Under the pieces are notes generated by a model. It saw only the letters and a list, made by a program, of their open reading frames with translations. It was not told where the DNA came from and made no database searches. A stretch of DNA of 64,000 bases, taken from assembly GCF_035222485.1 (NCBI RefSeq), contig NC_085922.1, forward strand, positions 1,751,001 through 1,815,000. Reading direction: 5' to 3'. The stretch comes from Podospora pseudoanserina. Lineage: Eukaryota > Ascomycota > Sordariomycetes > Sordariales > Podosporaceae. Both the position numbers and the translations under genes were made by a program. Below are positions 1-12,670 of this stretch, one piece after another. Position 1 is the stretch's first letter; each line of letters starts with the position of its first letter.

Positions 1-2723
1 GTGGATTTGGCAAAGTACATCAGAAACCAGTCGATGATTTCGAGGGCTCGAGTTGGTTCCGCTACCAGAAAGCTTGGGGTCAATAATATGGCCGCCCCCA
101 GGGGAAACAAGCGCGTGAGCTGGAGTTGGCCGGGAGGCAACACAGAACTTTCTTCCAACAGCGAAGTTGTTGATGGATACATCGGAAGCTTGCTCATCGG
201 CTCTGTAAAGCACCAAAACTGATCATCTCGGCCAAGTAAGAGATGTCGCAGATTCGGGAGCCTGTGCAAAGTCCACGCCATCAACTCATGTACGATGACC
301 ACACCCGCTGTCTCTTCTGAGCTGAGCTTTCTCTGGAAGGCATACCAGCTCCCAGGATGGTCGCTTGTGAAGATACAGCAGTTGGGCTCACATGCACGGA
401 GCCAGTGAAATAGCAAGAGACGAACTTCCATCTTTGAGTCAGGAAATGCCAGGAAGAAGTTATGTGTCGATGCGAGCTTCAAGCTGGTTGGTAGCAGCCT
501 CTGGTAGTCAAAACCGAAGAACTTTTCCATAATCAGTTGCCGATTTGATGACTCCTTGCCAGCGCCAGGCGGCTTGGGTGGCACATCCCGGGGTGGCGGC
601 AGCAGGGCTAGGAGGGGCTCGCGTGGTGTAAATATGTAGTAGAAGAGCTCAAATTCAGATGGACCTGACGCTGGAAGTCCCCTGAGCTGAACGGCATTCC
701 ATTCTTCACACTTTGACGGGTATATGAGAATGCTGTAGTCTGGCTGAGCACAAAGCAGTCCCATAATGCCGGCTCGTAAAGAACTCGCCACATTTTGTAG
801 CCTTTGTTGGTCGGTATTAGAACTTAAGCCGCCAAAGGCCAAGCCAGTTTTAACCATTGAGTGCAGTGCGGTAGCTACCGACGTAGCAAGGCAACTGTGG
901 TCAAAGTCCAAGCTCTCCGTGGCTAGAAACCTTGCATACAGCTCATCACGAGTCCCATCAGGTAAACCGTTGAAAGTTGTTTGAATACATTTGGACCCAG
1001 GCTGGGACTTGCCAAACCTAACCCGCTTTTCTGAACAGGTATTGCGTTGGGGTATGATGGTAACTGTTGGCTCAGGAGCAAACAATGTGGGAGGTGGGGT
1101 AGGAGGCTGAGCAGCGAGAGATGCTGCAGGCCGTGGAGTGGCCTCAACTTGATCTTTTTGCACAAGAGTATTATCGTCCAAGTCCATGGGATCCGGCTCA
1201 CGGAATTCGATGACGCTGTTCACGTCGTCATCCCATCTCACCGACTTCCGCTTTTTCAAAGGGGGCCTTGAGATTGGTGCCGTGTGTGCTTGTGGTGATG
1301 ACGGCAGGCATGCTGAAGGCAGTGGCAGGCCCGCTGAGGCTGGTGCTGGGTCAATTGTTCTTGGTGAGATTCCTGCCGACGTCGCTGTGAGGCCTGCTGA
1401 GGTTGCCGGCACTAGGCCTGTCGAGATCGGTGCAAGGCCGGTCCGACTGGAGGAAATGGGTGCTGTTATGTCTTCTGGGTCCGACTCCAGCTCCATCGAA
1501 TAGTTGCCAACAAAAAGGCTGTCGTCTTCCGGTAGATCCGTCGGTTGTGCAGTTTCCTTGGACATTTTTCTCGCTGCAGCAGGCCCCTCGGTCAGGGGGA
1601 AGAGGGCCACCTTTGAAGGGTCAGGGGCAATGTCTTCCCTCGCACGGCTACGAAGTTCGGCCAATCTCCCAATATGCATGTTGCTGAAGGGCTTGGGGTC
1701 TTTTGCGGGATTGGACATAACCTCCTCAATGACAGGCCGTGGTTTCCTTACTTTACCGCCAGTAAAGATGTTCCCCGCCTTGCTTTGGACGGTCTTTTGG
1801 GTCGACTTGCGGGCCGTTGTCTTTTGGCCCGACGGCGCTCTTATGCTAGATGCGGCACCCCTGGAACCGAGGTTTGATTCCTTGGTCTTTGATTTTGACG
1901 GGCCGCTCATATCGTCTTTACTTGCTTTTCTTGCAGTTCCCTCGTATCCAGTGGTCGACGGAGCTGTAGCCTGCCGTTTCTTTGTGGAAGATGATATCAG
2001 TGGGTCGGAGGTCGCTGCAGGTTTGGCTAGTTTGCCTGGGAGGCTTGCTGGCCTATCCATGTTTGGTTTTGACAAGGTCGAGGACTTCAGAGGCTTGGAC
2101 TTTGTTGGCGATTTGGGAGCAGTGGTCTTAATAGGCCTTGCCACGCCCTTCTTATACATCGAGGTCGAAGATGGTTTTCGTGCCTTGGGTGGTTTGGGCC
2201 GAGGGGCCGACACTTCCACAACATCGCCATCCTCACTCGCCTCATCACTACTCGACTCATCTTCTGGAATAGCACTTGACTTGGACGATGATGCTGGCAA
2301 AGGCTCGGTCAAGGGAAGACCCAGCCGGGCGCGCTTCGCATTACGAAGATTGTGCCTTTCTCTTTTCTCCCGCTCCTTTTGTTGTTGAACTGCAAAGTAC
2401 CTGTCGACATCAAAAGGCTTCTCTTCGCCAGCTTCTTGCTTGGCCTTGGTCTCAGCCCACTGGGCAATCATATCATCACCAAAAATCTCTGCGGGCTCCC
2501 AAGTGCTGTCCCAGAACGGATCAAACCGGGTAGCATCCCACTGAACGAGATAGTACATGATTCCGTTTTGGTTTGGGCGTTCAGCCAGAATCGATTCGAC
2601 GACATACTCCTCGTCGTCGGGGGGAGGGATTGTGGATGTCAATGAGATGGCATCATCATCGCTCTCAGCCGGGCCGTCGTCCAGCCTCGATGGCCAACTC
2701 TCCACGAGGATATTCTTGAACAT
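1..2723 (-). CDS. Chp1-like chromodomain protein, partial (C-terminus off the left edge)
   Basis: A continuous minus-strand frame runs from an ATG at 2723 to the window edge, about 907 codons without a stop. Residues about 38-90 form a chromodomain: EEYVVESILAERPNQNG, then YYLVQWD and a W...TWEPAEI segment with the expected aromatic cage positions. A basic coiled stretch follows (FDVDRYFAVQQQKEREKR), then a long Lys/Ser/Pro-rich disordered linker to about residue 560. The C-terminal 350 residues are globular, with motifs such as YSILIYPSKCEEWN, SDHPGSWYAFQRKL and GVVIVHE. This order (N-terminal chromodomain, disordered middle, C-terminal beta-barrel plus PIN-like fold) recalls fission yeast Chp1 of the RITS complex. 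The Neurospora HCHC subunit CDP-2 is the main alternative. The expected role is binding H3K9-methylated nucleosomes in heterochromatin. Family placement comes from the motifs only. The chromodomain itself is clear. Confidence 0.85.
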   Translation of the reverse strand, partial: MFKNILVESWPSRLDDGPAESDDDAISLTSTIPPPDDEEYVVESILAERPNQNGIMYYLVQWDATRFDPFWDSTWEPAEIFGDDMIAQWAETKAKQEAGEEKPFDVDRYFAVQQQKEREKRERHNLRNAKRARLGLPLTEPLPASSSKSSAIPEDESSSDEASEDGDVVEVSAPRPKPPKARKPSSTSMYKKGVARPIKTTAPKSPTKSKPLKSSTLSKPNMDRPASLPGKLAKPAATSDPLISSSTKKRQATAPSTTGYEGTARKASKDDMSGPSKSKTKESNLGSRGAASSIRAPSGQKTTARKSTQKTVQSKAGNIFTGGKVRKPRPVIEEVMSNPAKDPKPFSNMHIGRLAELRSRAREDIAPDPSKVALFPLTEGPAAARKMSKETAQPTDLPEDDSLFVGNYSMELESDPEDITAPISSSRTGLAPISTGLVPATSAGLTATSAGISPRTIDPAPASAGLPLPSACLPSSPQAHTAPISRPPLKKRKSVRWDDDVNSVIEFREPDPMDLDDNTLVQKDQVEATPRPAASLAAQPPTPPPTLFAPEPTVTIIPQRNTCSEKRVRFGKSQPGSKCIQTTFNGLPDGTRDELYARFLATESLDFDHSCLATSVATALHSMVKTGLAFGGLSSNTDQQRLQNVASSLRAGIMGLLCAQPDYSILIYPSKCEEWNAVQLRGLPASGPSEFELFYYIFTPREPLLALLPPPRDVPPKPPGAGKESSNRQLIMEKFFGFDYQRLLPTSLKLASTHNFFLAFPDSKMEVRLLLFHWLRACEPNCCIFTSDHPGSWYAFQRKLSSEETAGVVIVHELMAWTLHRLPNLRHLLLGRDDQFWCFTEPMSKLPMYPSTTSLLEESSVLPPGQLQLTRLFPLGAAILLTPSFLVAEPTRALEIIDWFLMYFAKS

Positions 2724-4283
2724 GGTGGGCAAGTGCTGTTGGACAGGCAGGGGCGGTTGGTGCTGGCATCAATGGTCGATGCCCGAAGGCTCTTGACCAT
2801 GCACCACCCGGTGGAGCTAGTTCTGGCAATTTATTTGGGCCAGATATGTGCGTGGTGTGAGATGCTACACTCAAGTTGGCATTTGATGCAGACTGTAAGG
2901 TGGGTGATGGTGTTTGAAGTTCGGCTCAACTCACCAGGAGAATCGATTGATCGGACGATAGGTCGGTTCGATGTGCTGTGATATGGGATGATTTATTTCC
3001 ACGCACCGTGAAACAAATAATGCCCCACGAAGGTTTCCTTTGATTCGTTTGCTGTTCACTGAAGCAGATGTGAGATGAAGTTGAGAAGCAACCTCAGGAG
3101 TGTGAACCAATGAGGCCTGAGGTCCCACTAAATAATTGCTAGGGGTTGGTTGCTGGGTGAAGCTGCCCCACCATCACAAGTATCACCAAACAGGCAAGAA
3201 CGGCCCTTCAGTATCAACCCCGCTCTTCAATCGGATCAGGATTTGGGTATTGCCCTCAGGAGAGGCAGGAAAGGGCCACCCAAGGCAGCGGGAATTGGCA
3301 GCTTGAGGTGTTGCCTCAGCAATGGCCCGGTCATCGACGCCAAGAACAGCTTCGCTCTGTCTTGCAGGGTTCTTTTGTTGAATATCATTGTAGGAGAGAC
3401 CACAATAGCTCATGCCGCAGCAGTAAAGCCTCTTGGACAGCTGAATAATGTTTTTGATGGAGAAATAGCCAACGCGCAGATCCAATATCAAGAGACTAGA
3501 GCCTTGAGCTCTCACAGCATAGGTTGATGTGTTTGGGTCTCTGAAAAGTGGACACTGGCCTCAATTTTTGAGTTGGCTAGTGGCCGCCTCGCACCACAAA
3601 AACACCGAAAAAGCTTAATTATAACACTTGCAAGTTCTCGCTTTTTGTGATGCTGTCAGCCTTGATATTTGTCTTTGCACATCAACCATGTCGTCGGTAT
3701 CTGGACGTGGGGAGAGCCGATGCTACCCTTGTAAGTTCAAGCTTCAGCACGTGACATCCCCTTTGCAGTGCATGGTTCAAGTTTGAAGACCCTGGCTTGT
3801 CCGAGTCCCGAGAGTGACAAGTGCACTGGACTCCGCCACGGATTTGACAGAGAGATGCTGTGTCTTTGAACAAAGTATTGAGAGCCGGATCTTTATTCAG
3901 GTTGTCCCGTCACTTTTCCGACAGACCTCCGGACAAACCAAAAGAACCTAGAAGGGCCAAAGATAGACGGCAGCAAAGCCCGCTATCAGCCATCCTAAAA
4001 CAGGCGCCGAACACCGCCACTTGTTCGTCAGCTGGGGCGCTCGACCAACTGCTGGACCGAGACCCACTGGCCTGAGCCGCACCGCCCTGCCCTCATTGAC
4101 TCCTGGACGCTGCTTGCCTGGGCGTTTGAACCTGGTATTTGGCATCTGGCTGGCTTTGGCATTCCGTCTTTGTGCACTTGCATCAACGAATCCAGCTTCG
4201 ACCCATCGACCGAGACAACCTCCCCGGCACATTTCAGATTCCAAGAAACCACAAGCACCCTCACCTCTCACCTCATCGCAGCC
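2724..4283. promoter_or_regulatory. Divergent intergenic region between the chromodomain gene and rab11
   Basis: This stretch of about 1.56 kb separates two genes transcribed away from each other, so it should hold both promoters. The right part (about 4150-4283) is the pyrimidine-rich rab11 leader ending in cgcagccATGG. Open frames around 3150-3527 exist on both strands, overlap each other and resemble no family I know. A possible small split gene begins at 3688 and is listed separately. No clear TATA box or repeat was seen. Confidence 0.5.
3688..3849 (+). other. Possible small two-exon cysteine-rich gene or remnant (weak)
   Basis: A good start context (catcaaccATG) at 3688 opens MSSVSGRGESRCYP, followed by a GTAAGT donor and a CCTTTGCAG acceptor about 40 nt on. 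The spliced frame continues as HGSSLKTLACPSPESDKC and ends at a TGA near 3849, giving about 47 residues with four cysteines. The GxxRCYP start resembles small twin-cysteine mitochondrial proteins such as the NDUFS5/15 kDa complex I subunit, but the rest does not fit well and the intron would be unusually short (about 41 nt). It may be chance or a decayed copy. Confidence 0.2.
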
Positions 4284-5238
<955 letters not shown>

Positions 5239-6052
5239 TAGTGGGCGGATATGATGATTACATGGCGTCACTTTATGTCTGATATGAACGGGGATGGGGA
5301 TTCTTATGGCCATGGGGAGAGGATATGGATCTTGCTAAGCCTCCCGGGGATGCGTTCTACTAGCTTGTTTTTGTTGTCTACTGCTTTTACATACCTTTGC
5401 TGGTTGTTGGGATTTCTACAAATGGGTTTTCCGTTTTCCTTCGACCATCATTCAGGCATGGTTTTACGAGGCAGTTAGCTGATTGAACTATGATAATACA
5501 TTTTACTACTACTTACCACATTGTGATGTCTTGCGTCACCGGGTCATTGTATCAAGACATTTTCTCTGCGGCCGAGACGTAGGCCAACTTCGGACGCCCC
5601 TTTGTGCAAAGGCATCACTCAAAATACTTTTTTTCGCACCCTTTCTTCATCTGTCATTTTTTTTTTAGTTTCGTTTCATGTTCCAGGCACGCGCAAGGTC
5701 CAAAAGTCGGGTCTTGGCTTCTCGACCTTCACAAGCAGCGGCGGCGAGGCCCCAGTGGCCCCTTGCTCCATACAGGAGTACCCCTCGCTCACCGCCTTGC
5801 ACCAGGCGACGCTAAGATAAGCCTTATCTGGGGTGGGGCCGCGAATCAGTGGACGAACTTTTTTTTGTTGGCTTGCTGCAGTGCCAATTGATGCTGCAGG
5901 CGACTGGCATCAACAGGAACAATAACTTTTTTTTTTTTGGACAAGAACTTTGCGACCAACGACAAACAACTCCCCACCCCGCCACCACCATCTGCTTTGA
6001 CGAAGGACGTTTGATACCCGAAATCGAGACGAGCAAAGAGAAAAAAACGAGG
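5239..6052 (+). promoter_or_regulatory. rab11 3' end and rpf2 promoter/leader
   Basis: About 0.8 kb between two same-strand genes. The part from about 5450 to 5560 is A/T-richer and probably holds the rab11 3' end. The part from 5700 holds several T runs and an A-rich segment ending in aaaaaaacgaggATGG at rpf2. I see no gene here. Confidence 0.4.
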
Positions 6053-7150
6053 ATGGCAGCTGTTTACAAATCGCTGGCCAAGACCAGCAGCAAGGCTGAC
6101 AAGATGGATATCGATGAGGATTCAAAGAGCAGCGGTAACGGGGTCAGGAAAAACAAGCAGAGGGTGTTGATCCTTTCCTCCAGAGGCGTTACCCATAGGT
6201 TTGTTACACTTTTGCGCAAAAGAAGAAGAGGAGCGGAAGGGTTGGCTAACGGGGGATGAATGAATGCGTAGACACCGACATCTTCTCAACGACCTGGCGG
6301 CTATGCTCCCCCACGGAAGGAAAGACGTCAAGTTTGACTCCAAGTCAAATTTGTACCAGCTGAACGAGCTGGCGGAGCTGTACAACTGCAACAATGTCAT
6401 GTTTTTTGAGGCGCGCAAGGGGAAGGATTTGTATATGTGGTTCAGCAAGGTTCCTAATGGGCCAACGATTAAGTTTCATGCTCAGAATTGTGAGTTTTGC
6501 AGACATTGGATAGTAGAGGAAGGAGAACTGACAGTATAACTTGCGCAGTGCACACAATGGAGGAACTCCACTTCCAAGGCAACTGCCTCAAGGGCTCGCG
6601 ACCGATCCTCTCGTTTGACGCCACCTTTGAGACGGAACCGCACCTCCAGGTCATCAAGGAGGTGTTTACACACATGTTTGGCGTGCCCGAGGGCGCGCGC
6701 AAGTCCAAGCCGTTTGTTGATCACGTCATGGGGTTCAGCGTGGCGGATGGCAAGATTTGGATTCGCAACTATGAGATTCGGGAGGTGGCCAAGACGAAGG
6801 GGGATGATGGTGACGAGGAAGAGGAGGGTGCCACCAGCAAAAAGTCAAAGAAGGGCGGGCTCGACAGCAAGGAGACGGACATCAGCTTGATTGAGATTGG
6901 CCCGAGATTTGTCCTGACGCCGATTATCATCCAGGAGGGCGCTTTTGGCGGGCCAATTATTTACGAGAACAAGAGGTTCATCTCGCCGAACCATGTGCGG
7001 GCGGAGCTGAGGAAGAGCAAGGCGAGCAGGCATGTGGCGAGGCAGGAGCAGACGAGGGATAATCTGGCGAGGAAAAGGAAGTTGGGGTTGGAGAATGGGG
7101 AGGCGTTTAAGGACAAGAGTGGGCTTGATACCCGGGAGTTGTTTGCTTAG
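6053..7150 (+). CDS. rpf2: Ribosome production factor 2 (Brix-domain protein)
   Basis: Three exons (6053-6198, 6272-6489, 6549-7150) sum to 966 nt and encode 321 residues. The Brix domain starts at VLILSSRGVTHR and contains NCNNVMFFEARKGKDLYMW, GNCLKGSRPILSFDATFE, KPFVDHVMGFSV and IEIGPRFVLTPIIIQEGAFG, matching yeast and human Rpf2 in order. Rpf2 works with Rrs1 in the nucleolus to load 5S rRNA with uL5 and uL18 on the pre-60S particle. A lineage-typical acidic/Lys insertion (GDDGDEEEEGATSKKSKKGG) sits near residue 220, between the NYEIREV and IEIGPRF segments. The C-terminus is Lys/Arg-rich, as expected for a nucleolar RNA-binding factor. Confidence 0.95.
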
Positions 7151-7867
7151 AGGAGGGGGGTGCTTTTCTATGGGTTTCTGTACACAATGGCCATATCAAA
7201 ATGGTCTCAAAGATGACAAGCGACGCCCTAGTCCCTGTGGTGAGCGGGTTGGTGTTGTAATTACCGGAGTGAAAGATGGTAAATTACTGTAATTTGCAGG
7301 GGGCTGCGGTAACGGTTACACTGGAGGCGCGGTTGAGTGACGTGCTGAGAGTTAATCTTGGGAAATGATAAACATCGGTCGCCCGCCCTCCTCCCTCGAG
7401 CGTGTGGTTTCGTGTTTTTTTTTCAATTTTTTTTTTTTTCACTTTTTAGTGTGATATTTGAAGAGGAAACACCGAAAATTGAACATTGGCATCCGAAACG
7501 GCGCGATCATGGCGTTTATACACCTTTATTGGCCGTCAACGGCGGCTACGATGCGGAACGGTGATGTTGTCACCACCACCACCAACACCAGCAGCGATGC
7601 TGATATTACTCTCACTTTTGATAGCCCCAAGGGAGGGGTGGTTGTGCTTTGAGGATATCTGTTTGTCTTGCACGCCTCTGTGTTTTCAGGGGGGGCGGGG
7701 GGCGGGTTGTGTGTGTTTCTTTTTCCCGTTGTATATCGCTTGAGAGCGAGGAGTTTCTACCGAGATCTAGATTATCACCTACACTAAAGGTTTACATAAA
7801 TCGCCCAGATATCCGAAATGGTGGGTTCATCCCCAGGCAACATCTCCGGTGCGGTTGCTAACACAAG
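7151..7867. other. Intergenic region, no gene seen
   Basis: This holds the rpf2 3' end and the promoter of the F-box-like gene. It contains T-rich runs at about 7415-7440 and a G run near 7690. Short frames here (for example 7358-7564 and 7486-7743) overlap in several phases and look like chance. Confidence 0.4.
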
Positions 7868-9078
7868 ATGAAGCTCTTCTCACAAATCGTCAGCCAATCA
7901 ACGCCCATGGCTGCGCCTGTTGTTGAGACGGGACAGCAACGCCTCAAAGGGAGATTAGTCCTGGATGAGCTACCTGTCGAGATTGTTGTCGAGATTGCGA
8001 CCAATCTCGACTTTGAGGGGTTCGGTAGCATGTTGGGTGTCAGCAGCTTCATGAGGTGCATCTTACAGAAATATTGGAGGTATATCCTGTCTTCCATCAT
8101 CGAACGGGAGTTCACGCCTGTGGGGTTGTTCTTTCGGGCATTTGAAACGGGTGAGGTAACTGGGGTTGGGAATAGGTCTGCGAGGGAGTGGTTGGGACGG
8201 TTGACGGGGGTTGGGGGTGGCCGTGATGGGAGGGATAGGGAGATGGACCGTATCATGAACTTTTGCCGGGGCGTCAAACTCTGGGAGGCGGAATTCCAAC
8301 GGTTCAGATTCTACGACTGTGATGTTGGGGAGATGAGGTTGATGAATGGGAGGGAAAGGGAGCGGTTTAGGAGGGGGTTGTTTATTTGGGATTGGTTTGC
8401 GAGGGTGCATCATGCTGGACGGCAGACCCGACGGACGGCGGAGCCGGTGGCGTTTATGAGGAGGTTTTCCACTACGGAACTACATGAGTTGAATGATGTC
8501 TGGGAGACGGTTTGGGCTGCGGTGGGGAGGGAGGTTTGTCCTTCTGTTACGGCGGTTATGGAGGTGATTGGGGATAGGTCGCTGGCGGAGGGGATTGGGT
8601 GGGGGGATGGGGAGGAGAATAGGCAGATTTTGGGGACGGTGATGAAATTGGGGCCGGGGGATTTGCTGAGGTTGTTGGTGGGGGGAGGGGGGAGGATTGG
8701 GGGGAGGGAGGGGTTGGTTAGGTGGATCAGGTTGAGTGAGCCTTGGTGAGTTGATCTTTATAGTGATGCTGTGGGATGTGTGTTGACAAGAACAGGATTG
8801 AGGATACTACCGAGGCGTTGAGCATGGCTGTCTTGAGTGTGAGGCATGAGAGGGAGAAGATGATGGGGATGGAGAGGTCGCCTTTTCCGGTGGAGGGGTT
8901 CCCTGGGAGGTACGGAGGTGTGCTTGATCATGAGATGGAGGAGAGTGAGGAGCTGAGGGTGGTTCATGGTGCTGATGGGGGGAGGGAGGGGCCTTATTCC
9001 GGGCGATATATACGTGGCAGTGGGATTTTTCTTATTGGGGGCGTCAGGGTCGGCAAACTGGTTGCGGGTACGGATTGA
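7868..9078 (+). CDS. F-box-like protein, two exons
   Basis: Exons 7868-8745 and 8796-9078 sum to 1161 nt (386 residues). The intron has a GTGAGT donor and a CAG acceptor and is 50 nt long. Without splicing the frame stops at 8749. Near the N-terminus LVLDELPVEIVVEIATNL followed by SMLGVSSFMRCILQKYWR matches the F-box pattern, which binds Skp1 in SCF ubiquitin ligases. The rest is a rapidly evolving fungal-type region with Trp, Arg and acidic residues and no recognised repeat. The second exon continues IEDTTEALSMAVLSVRHERE. The coding sequence uses G-rich codons and Gly stretches. The substrate is unknown. Alternatively it is a general fungal F-box-fold orphan not acting in SCF. Confidence 0.75.
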
Positions 9079-10288
9079 GAATGGATTGGTGTAGCTGGGG
9101 TTATAGAACAGGACGAGATTCGTTGGTCTCTTGGTGATCAGCTTCAGTCGAGTTGTTGATGTGGGGTATCTGGTGCTTTCAGTGAAGTGATAAAATATAT
9201 CTTAACACACAATGAACCCAGAAAACCCAAGAATATCATGATTTCAGTTACTCGGCGATAGCATCTGTGTTGGCCACTTCGCAATGTGTGGTGAACCTGT
9301 GGCGGCCCCACCATAGGAGGCCATAAAAGCCAAATTTGAGAGCTCGCTCTTTCCCTACAGTGAACCCTGCAGCGCAATAGATTGGTTAAGGTGTCTATCA
9401 TGGAGATTTTTAGTTTGATCAAAATGGTGATTTTTGTTGATAAAGAACAGAAAGGACTGGTTTCCTCAACTGCCTTTGCTCCTGCTTTGCTCATTATTCT
9501 GTGGTGGGGCTGTAGCGACTCTCAGTGGCAGGCGGTCCAGCGGTCTTCAGCGGTCACTAAGCCACTTACTCCAGAAACCAAACAATACCCCAAAACCACA
9601 CTCATCATCACCCACGACCACCCACACAAGGCATGCGCCGCGCTCTTCATAGCTCAGTCATCCCATTATTTCAACGAGGTACGTGTCTCTAGCATTCTGT
9701 TATTTTCTGAGGCCTGCTCAGAGCTCTGCGCGAGGAGTTTCGCACCGCAGCAACTGGCAGATCCAAGCAGCATCCCGTCTCATATCAGATCCATCCCCTT
9801 CTCGAGGTACCCGTCAACATCGAACACCCGACGGCTTTCCAGCCAATATCCGACACTACTAGTAGTTACTACAGTACACGTGTATTCTGGAAATAGCCTC
9901 GAACAGAGATTTCTTTGCATTTCCTATTACCAAGAATCTGGTAAGGCAAGCATCGTTTGTTTGGGGCATGACCGGGAGACTGCTGCAAGTGCCAGCCTCC
10001 AATCGTCTCATCTCCGACTAGTCTTTGACCATTTCATCTCACGCACTTCAAATGGGTCACGTAGCTGGGCACTGTGCTTATCATAGCCCTATATCTTTCC
10101 TCCTCTGCCTAGCTCATATCCTCAAGCCTTCTGCCTTGTTTGCCCTTGGCACCTATCTTTTTCACCTTCCTCGACACTACCTCTGTTTATCTTCAAGACT
10201 CGTCGCTAACAAAAGCCAGACAAACTTGCCAAGTCTACAACACCTTCGCTTCGCCTCTTCCATTTGCTGGCCAGGTCCTTGCGGCATC
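9079..10288 (+). promoter_or_regulatory. Long upstream and leader region of hda-1
   Basis: About 1.2 kb between the F-box-like gene and hda-1. A frame open from 10025 joins the hda-1 reading frame, and another of 234 codons lies at 9382-10086, but neither looks like protein. The stretch is pyrimidine-rich from about 10080 onward, as fungal leaders often are. A GTACGT donor-like site at about 9679 suggests a possible 5'-UTR intron. No other gene seen. Confidence 0.4.
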
Positions 10289-12632
10289 ATGGACGTTGAC
10301 CAAGATGTTGTGATGGATGGGACCGCGGATGCGCCTTCTATACAGTCCGCCAATGGCTATTCAGAACCAACGTCCAAGTCGGGAGGGAGCTCTCTGGAGA
10401 CACCAAACGGCCACAGCGCCGACAGCAGTGCCGAAGGGACAGCTTCCAAGAGTGGCGAGCCTGGCTATCCTGAAAGTTTCCGACGAAAAGGGATCCTACC
10501 AACCGGTTGCTGTTATGATGACCGCATGAAGCTCCATGCCAACGCGGATTTCGGGCCAAACCCTCACCACCCAGAAGACCCATCGCGTATCGAGGTCATT
10601 ATGAGGATCTTCAAAAAGCACGGTCTCCTGTTTACGGGAACAGATGCCGAGCTCATCGATGTCATTAACAACAGACCAACCAGCTACATGTGGAGGATTC
10701 CTGCAAGGGAAGCGACAGAAGAAGAGATCCGTACTGTTCATAGAGTCGAACATTTCAACTGGGTCAAGGCTCTGTCCACCAAGACCACGCACGAACTCCG
10801 CGATATCTCAGCCATGATGGACCAAGGTCGCGAGTCCCTCTATGTTGGTAGTATGACATACGAGGCCTCTCTGATCTCGGCCGGTGGTGCCATCGAAACC
10901 TGCAAGGCTGTCGTTACCGGCACCGTCAAGAATGCCTTCGCTGTTATCCGACCACCAGGACATCACGCCGAGTACGACCAACCTATGGGTTTCTGTTTGT
11001 TCAACAACGTACCGATTGCGGCCAAAGTCTGCCAGAAGGAGTACCCCGACATTTGCCGCCGCGTCATGATTCTCGATTGGGATGTCCACCACGGCAACGG
11101 CATTCAGAACATGTTTTACGAGGATCCCAACATTCTCTACATATCTTTGCATGTTTACAAGAACGGAGACTTTTACCCAGGAAAGCCTGATAACCCCATG
11201 ATTCCGGATGGCGGGATGGAGCAATGCGGTGCTGGAAACGGGCTCGGCAAGAACATCAACATCGCGTGGCACGACCAGGGCATGGGCGATGGCGAGTACA
11301 TGGCGGCATTCCAAAAGATTGTTATGCCAATTGGCCATGAGTTCAACCCCGACCTGGTTATCATCTCTGCCGGTTTCGACGCTGCCGCCGGAGATGAGCT
11401 CGGCGCTTGCTTCGTGTCGCCTGCCTGTTACGCTCACATGACACACATGTTGATGTCTCTGGCGGGCGGCAAGGTTGCCGTTTGTTTGGAGGGTGGTTAC
11501 AATCTGATCGCCATCTCCAAATCGGCCCTGGCTGTCGCTCAAACCCTCATGGGCGAACCACCCCCGCAGATGCAGATTCCAAGAATCAGCAAGGAAGCCA
11601 GCAAAGTCCTGGCCAAGGTCCAAGCTTACCAGGCTCCCTATTGGGAGTGCATGCGGCCGGGCATCATCGACGTTACAGAGATGACCAAGAACGACTCGTC
11701 TCGCCTGCACGACGTGATCAGATCATCACAGAAAGAGAAGTTATCCAAGTACGGCATGCTCCCGTTGTATATCCAACGGGATATCATCTTTAGGTCATTT
11801 GAGAATCAAGTGTTGGTGACGAAGGGCGTGCAGTCCGCGAAGAAGCTGCTGTTGATTGTACATGACCCTCCCGAGCTGCATGGGCAGCCGGATCCCCTTG
11901 ATAACTCTCTCGAGCCACACAATTCTTGGGTCGTGAGTTTGCCTGTATCTTGTAGCAACCTGGAGAGATGACTAACTTTGTGCAGTCTGATGGTGTGGCC
12001 AAGTACATTGACTGGGCTTGCAACAATGACTTTGGGGTGATTGATATCAACGTCCCCCACTACATTACCCGAACAGACGACACGGAGCACTTCACCCCGA
12101 GAATGGACGAGAAGACTCTCCAAATGCATCTTCAAGAGCTGATGTGTTACATCTGGGACAACTACCTCCAGCTCTACGACGGGGCAGACGAGATCTACCT
12201 GATGGGGGTGGGTAATGCCTACCTCGGGATCAAGGTCCTGTTGATCAACAGAAGTGAGTATTCCCCTCCATATCCCACGACTACCACACTGCTAACTCTG
12301 ATACAGACGTCCGCAACCGAATCGCTGGCATAGTAAACTTTGTGGACGGCAGTCTCCGGCCTGTCAAGTCGGACGTGGACGAGGACTTGTCGTCATGGTA
12401 CAAGGACAACTCACAGGTCTATGTTGCCAACGACCACGCTTGCTGGTCGGACCCGGATCTTACTAGGAAGGTGATGAAGAGGCGGTTCGGGAATGCCATC
12501 AGGAGCGAGGTGAATGGGTTGGCGCCGATGATGAGTAGGCATTTTAAGGATGTGCTGCGGTTTATTGCTGAGCAGGCGAGGAAGCTTCACGGGGGGGAGA
12601 CGACGGAGGATGAGGGGAATAGGAGGGGGTGA
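10289..12632 (+). CDS. hda-1: Class II histone deacetylase HDA-1/Clr3 type with Arb2 domain
   Basis: Three exons (10289-11932, 11986-12253, 12307-12632) encode 745 residues. Intron 1 has GTGAGT and an ACTAAC branch, intron 2 GTGAGT and a TACAG end. The deacetylase domain (about residues 80-430) shows RPPGHHAE, DWDVHHGNG and ISAGFDAAAGDE, holding the catalytic His pair and the zinc-binding Asp/His/Asp. The C-terminal half (about 450-720) is the Arb2 domain found in Hda1/Clr3 proteins, with KLLLIVHDPPELHG and EIYLMGVGNAYLGIKVLLIN. The enzyme removes acetyl groups from histone H3 in silent chromatin. In fission yeast it belongs to SHREC and in Neurospora to HCHC with HP1 and a chromodomain partner. 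I chose ATG 10289 because MDVDQDVVMDG begins the conserved acidic start. The upstream in-frame extension looks like leader. A chromodomain gene lies 7.5 kb to the left. Confidence 0.95.
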
Positions 12633-12639
12633 GGGGGTT

Positions 12640-12641
<2 letters not shown>

Positions 12642-12670
<29 letters not shown>
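12642..12670. repeat. Uninterrupted poly-T run just after hda-1
   Basis: A run of 29 T lies about 10 nt after the hda-1 stop. It is a homopolymer tract of a kind prone to length change. It may fall in the 3' UTR. A role in 3'-end formation is only a guess. Confidence 0.8.

Noticed and set aside
1504-2388. 294-codon plus-strand open frame
   Set aside because: It is the mirror of the Lys/Ser-rich linker of the chromodomain gene on the minus strand.
9382-10086. 234-codon plus-strand open frame
   Set aside because: Composition is not protein-like and it ends within the hda-1 leader. No known motif.
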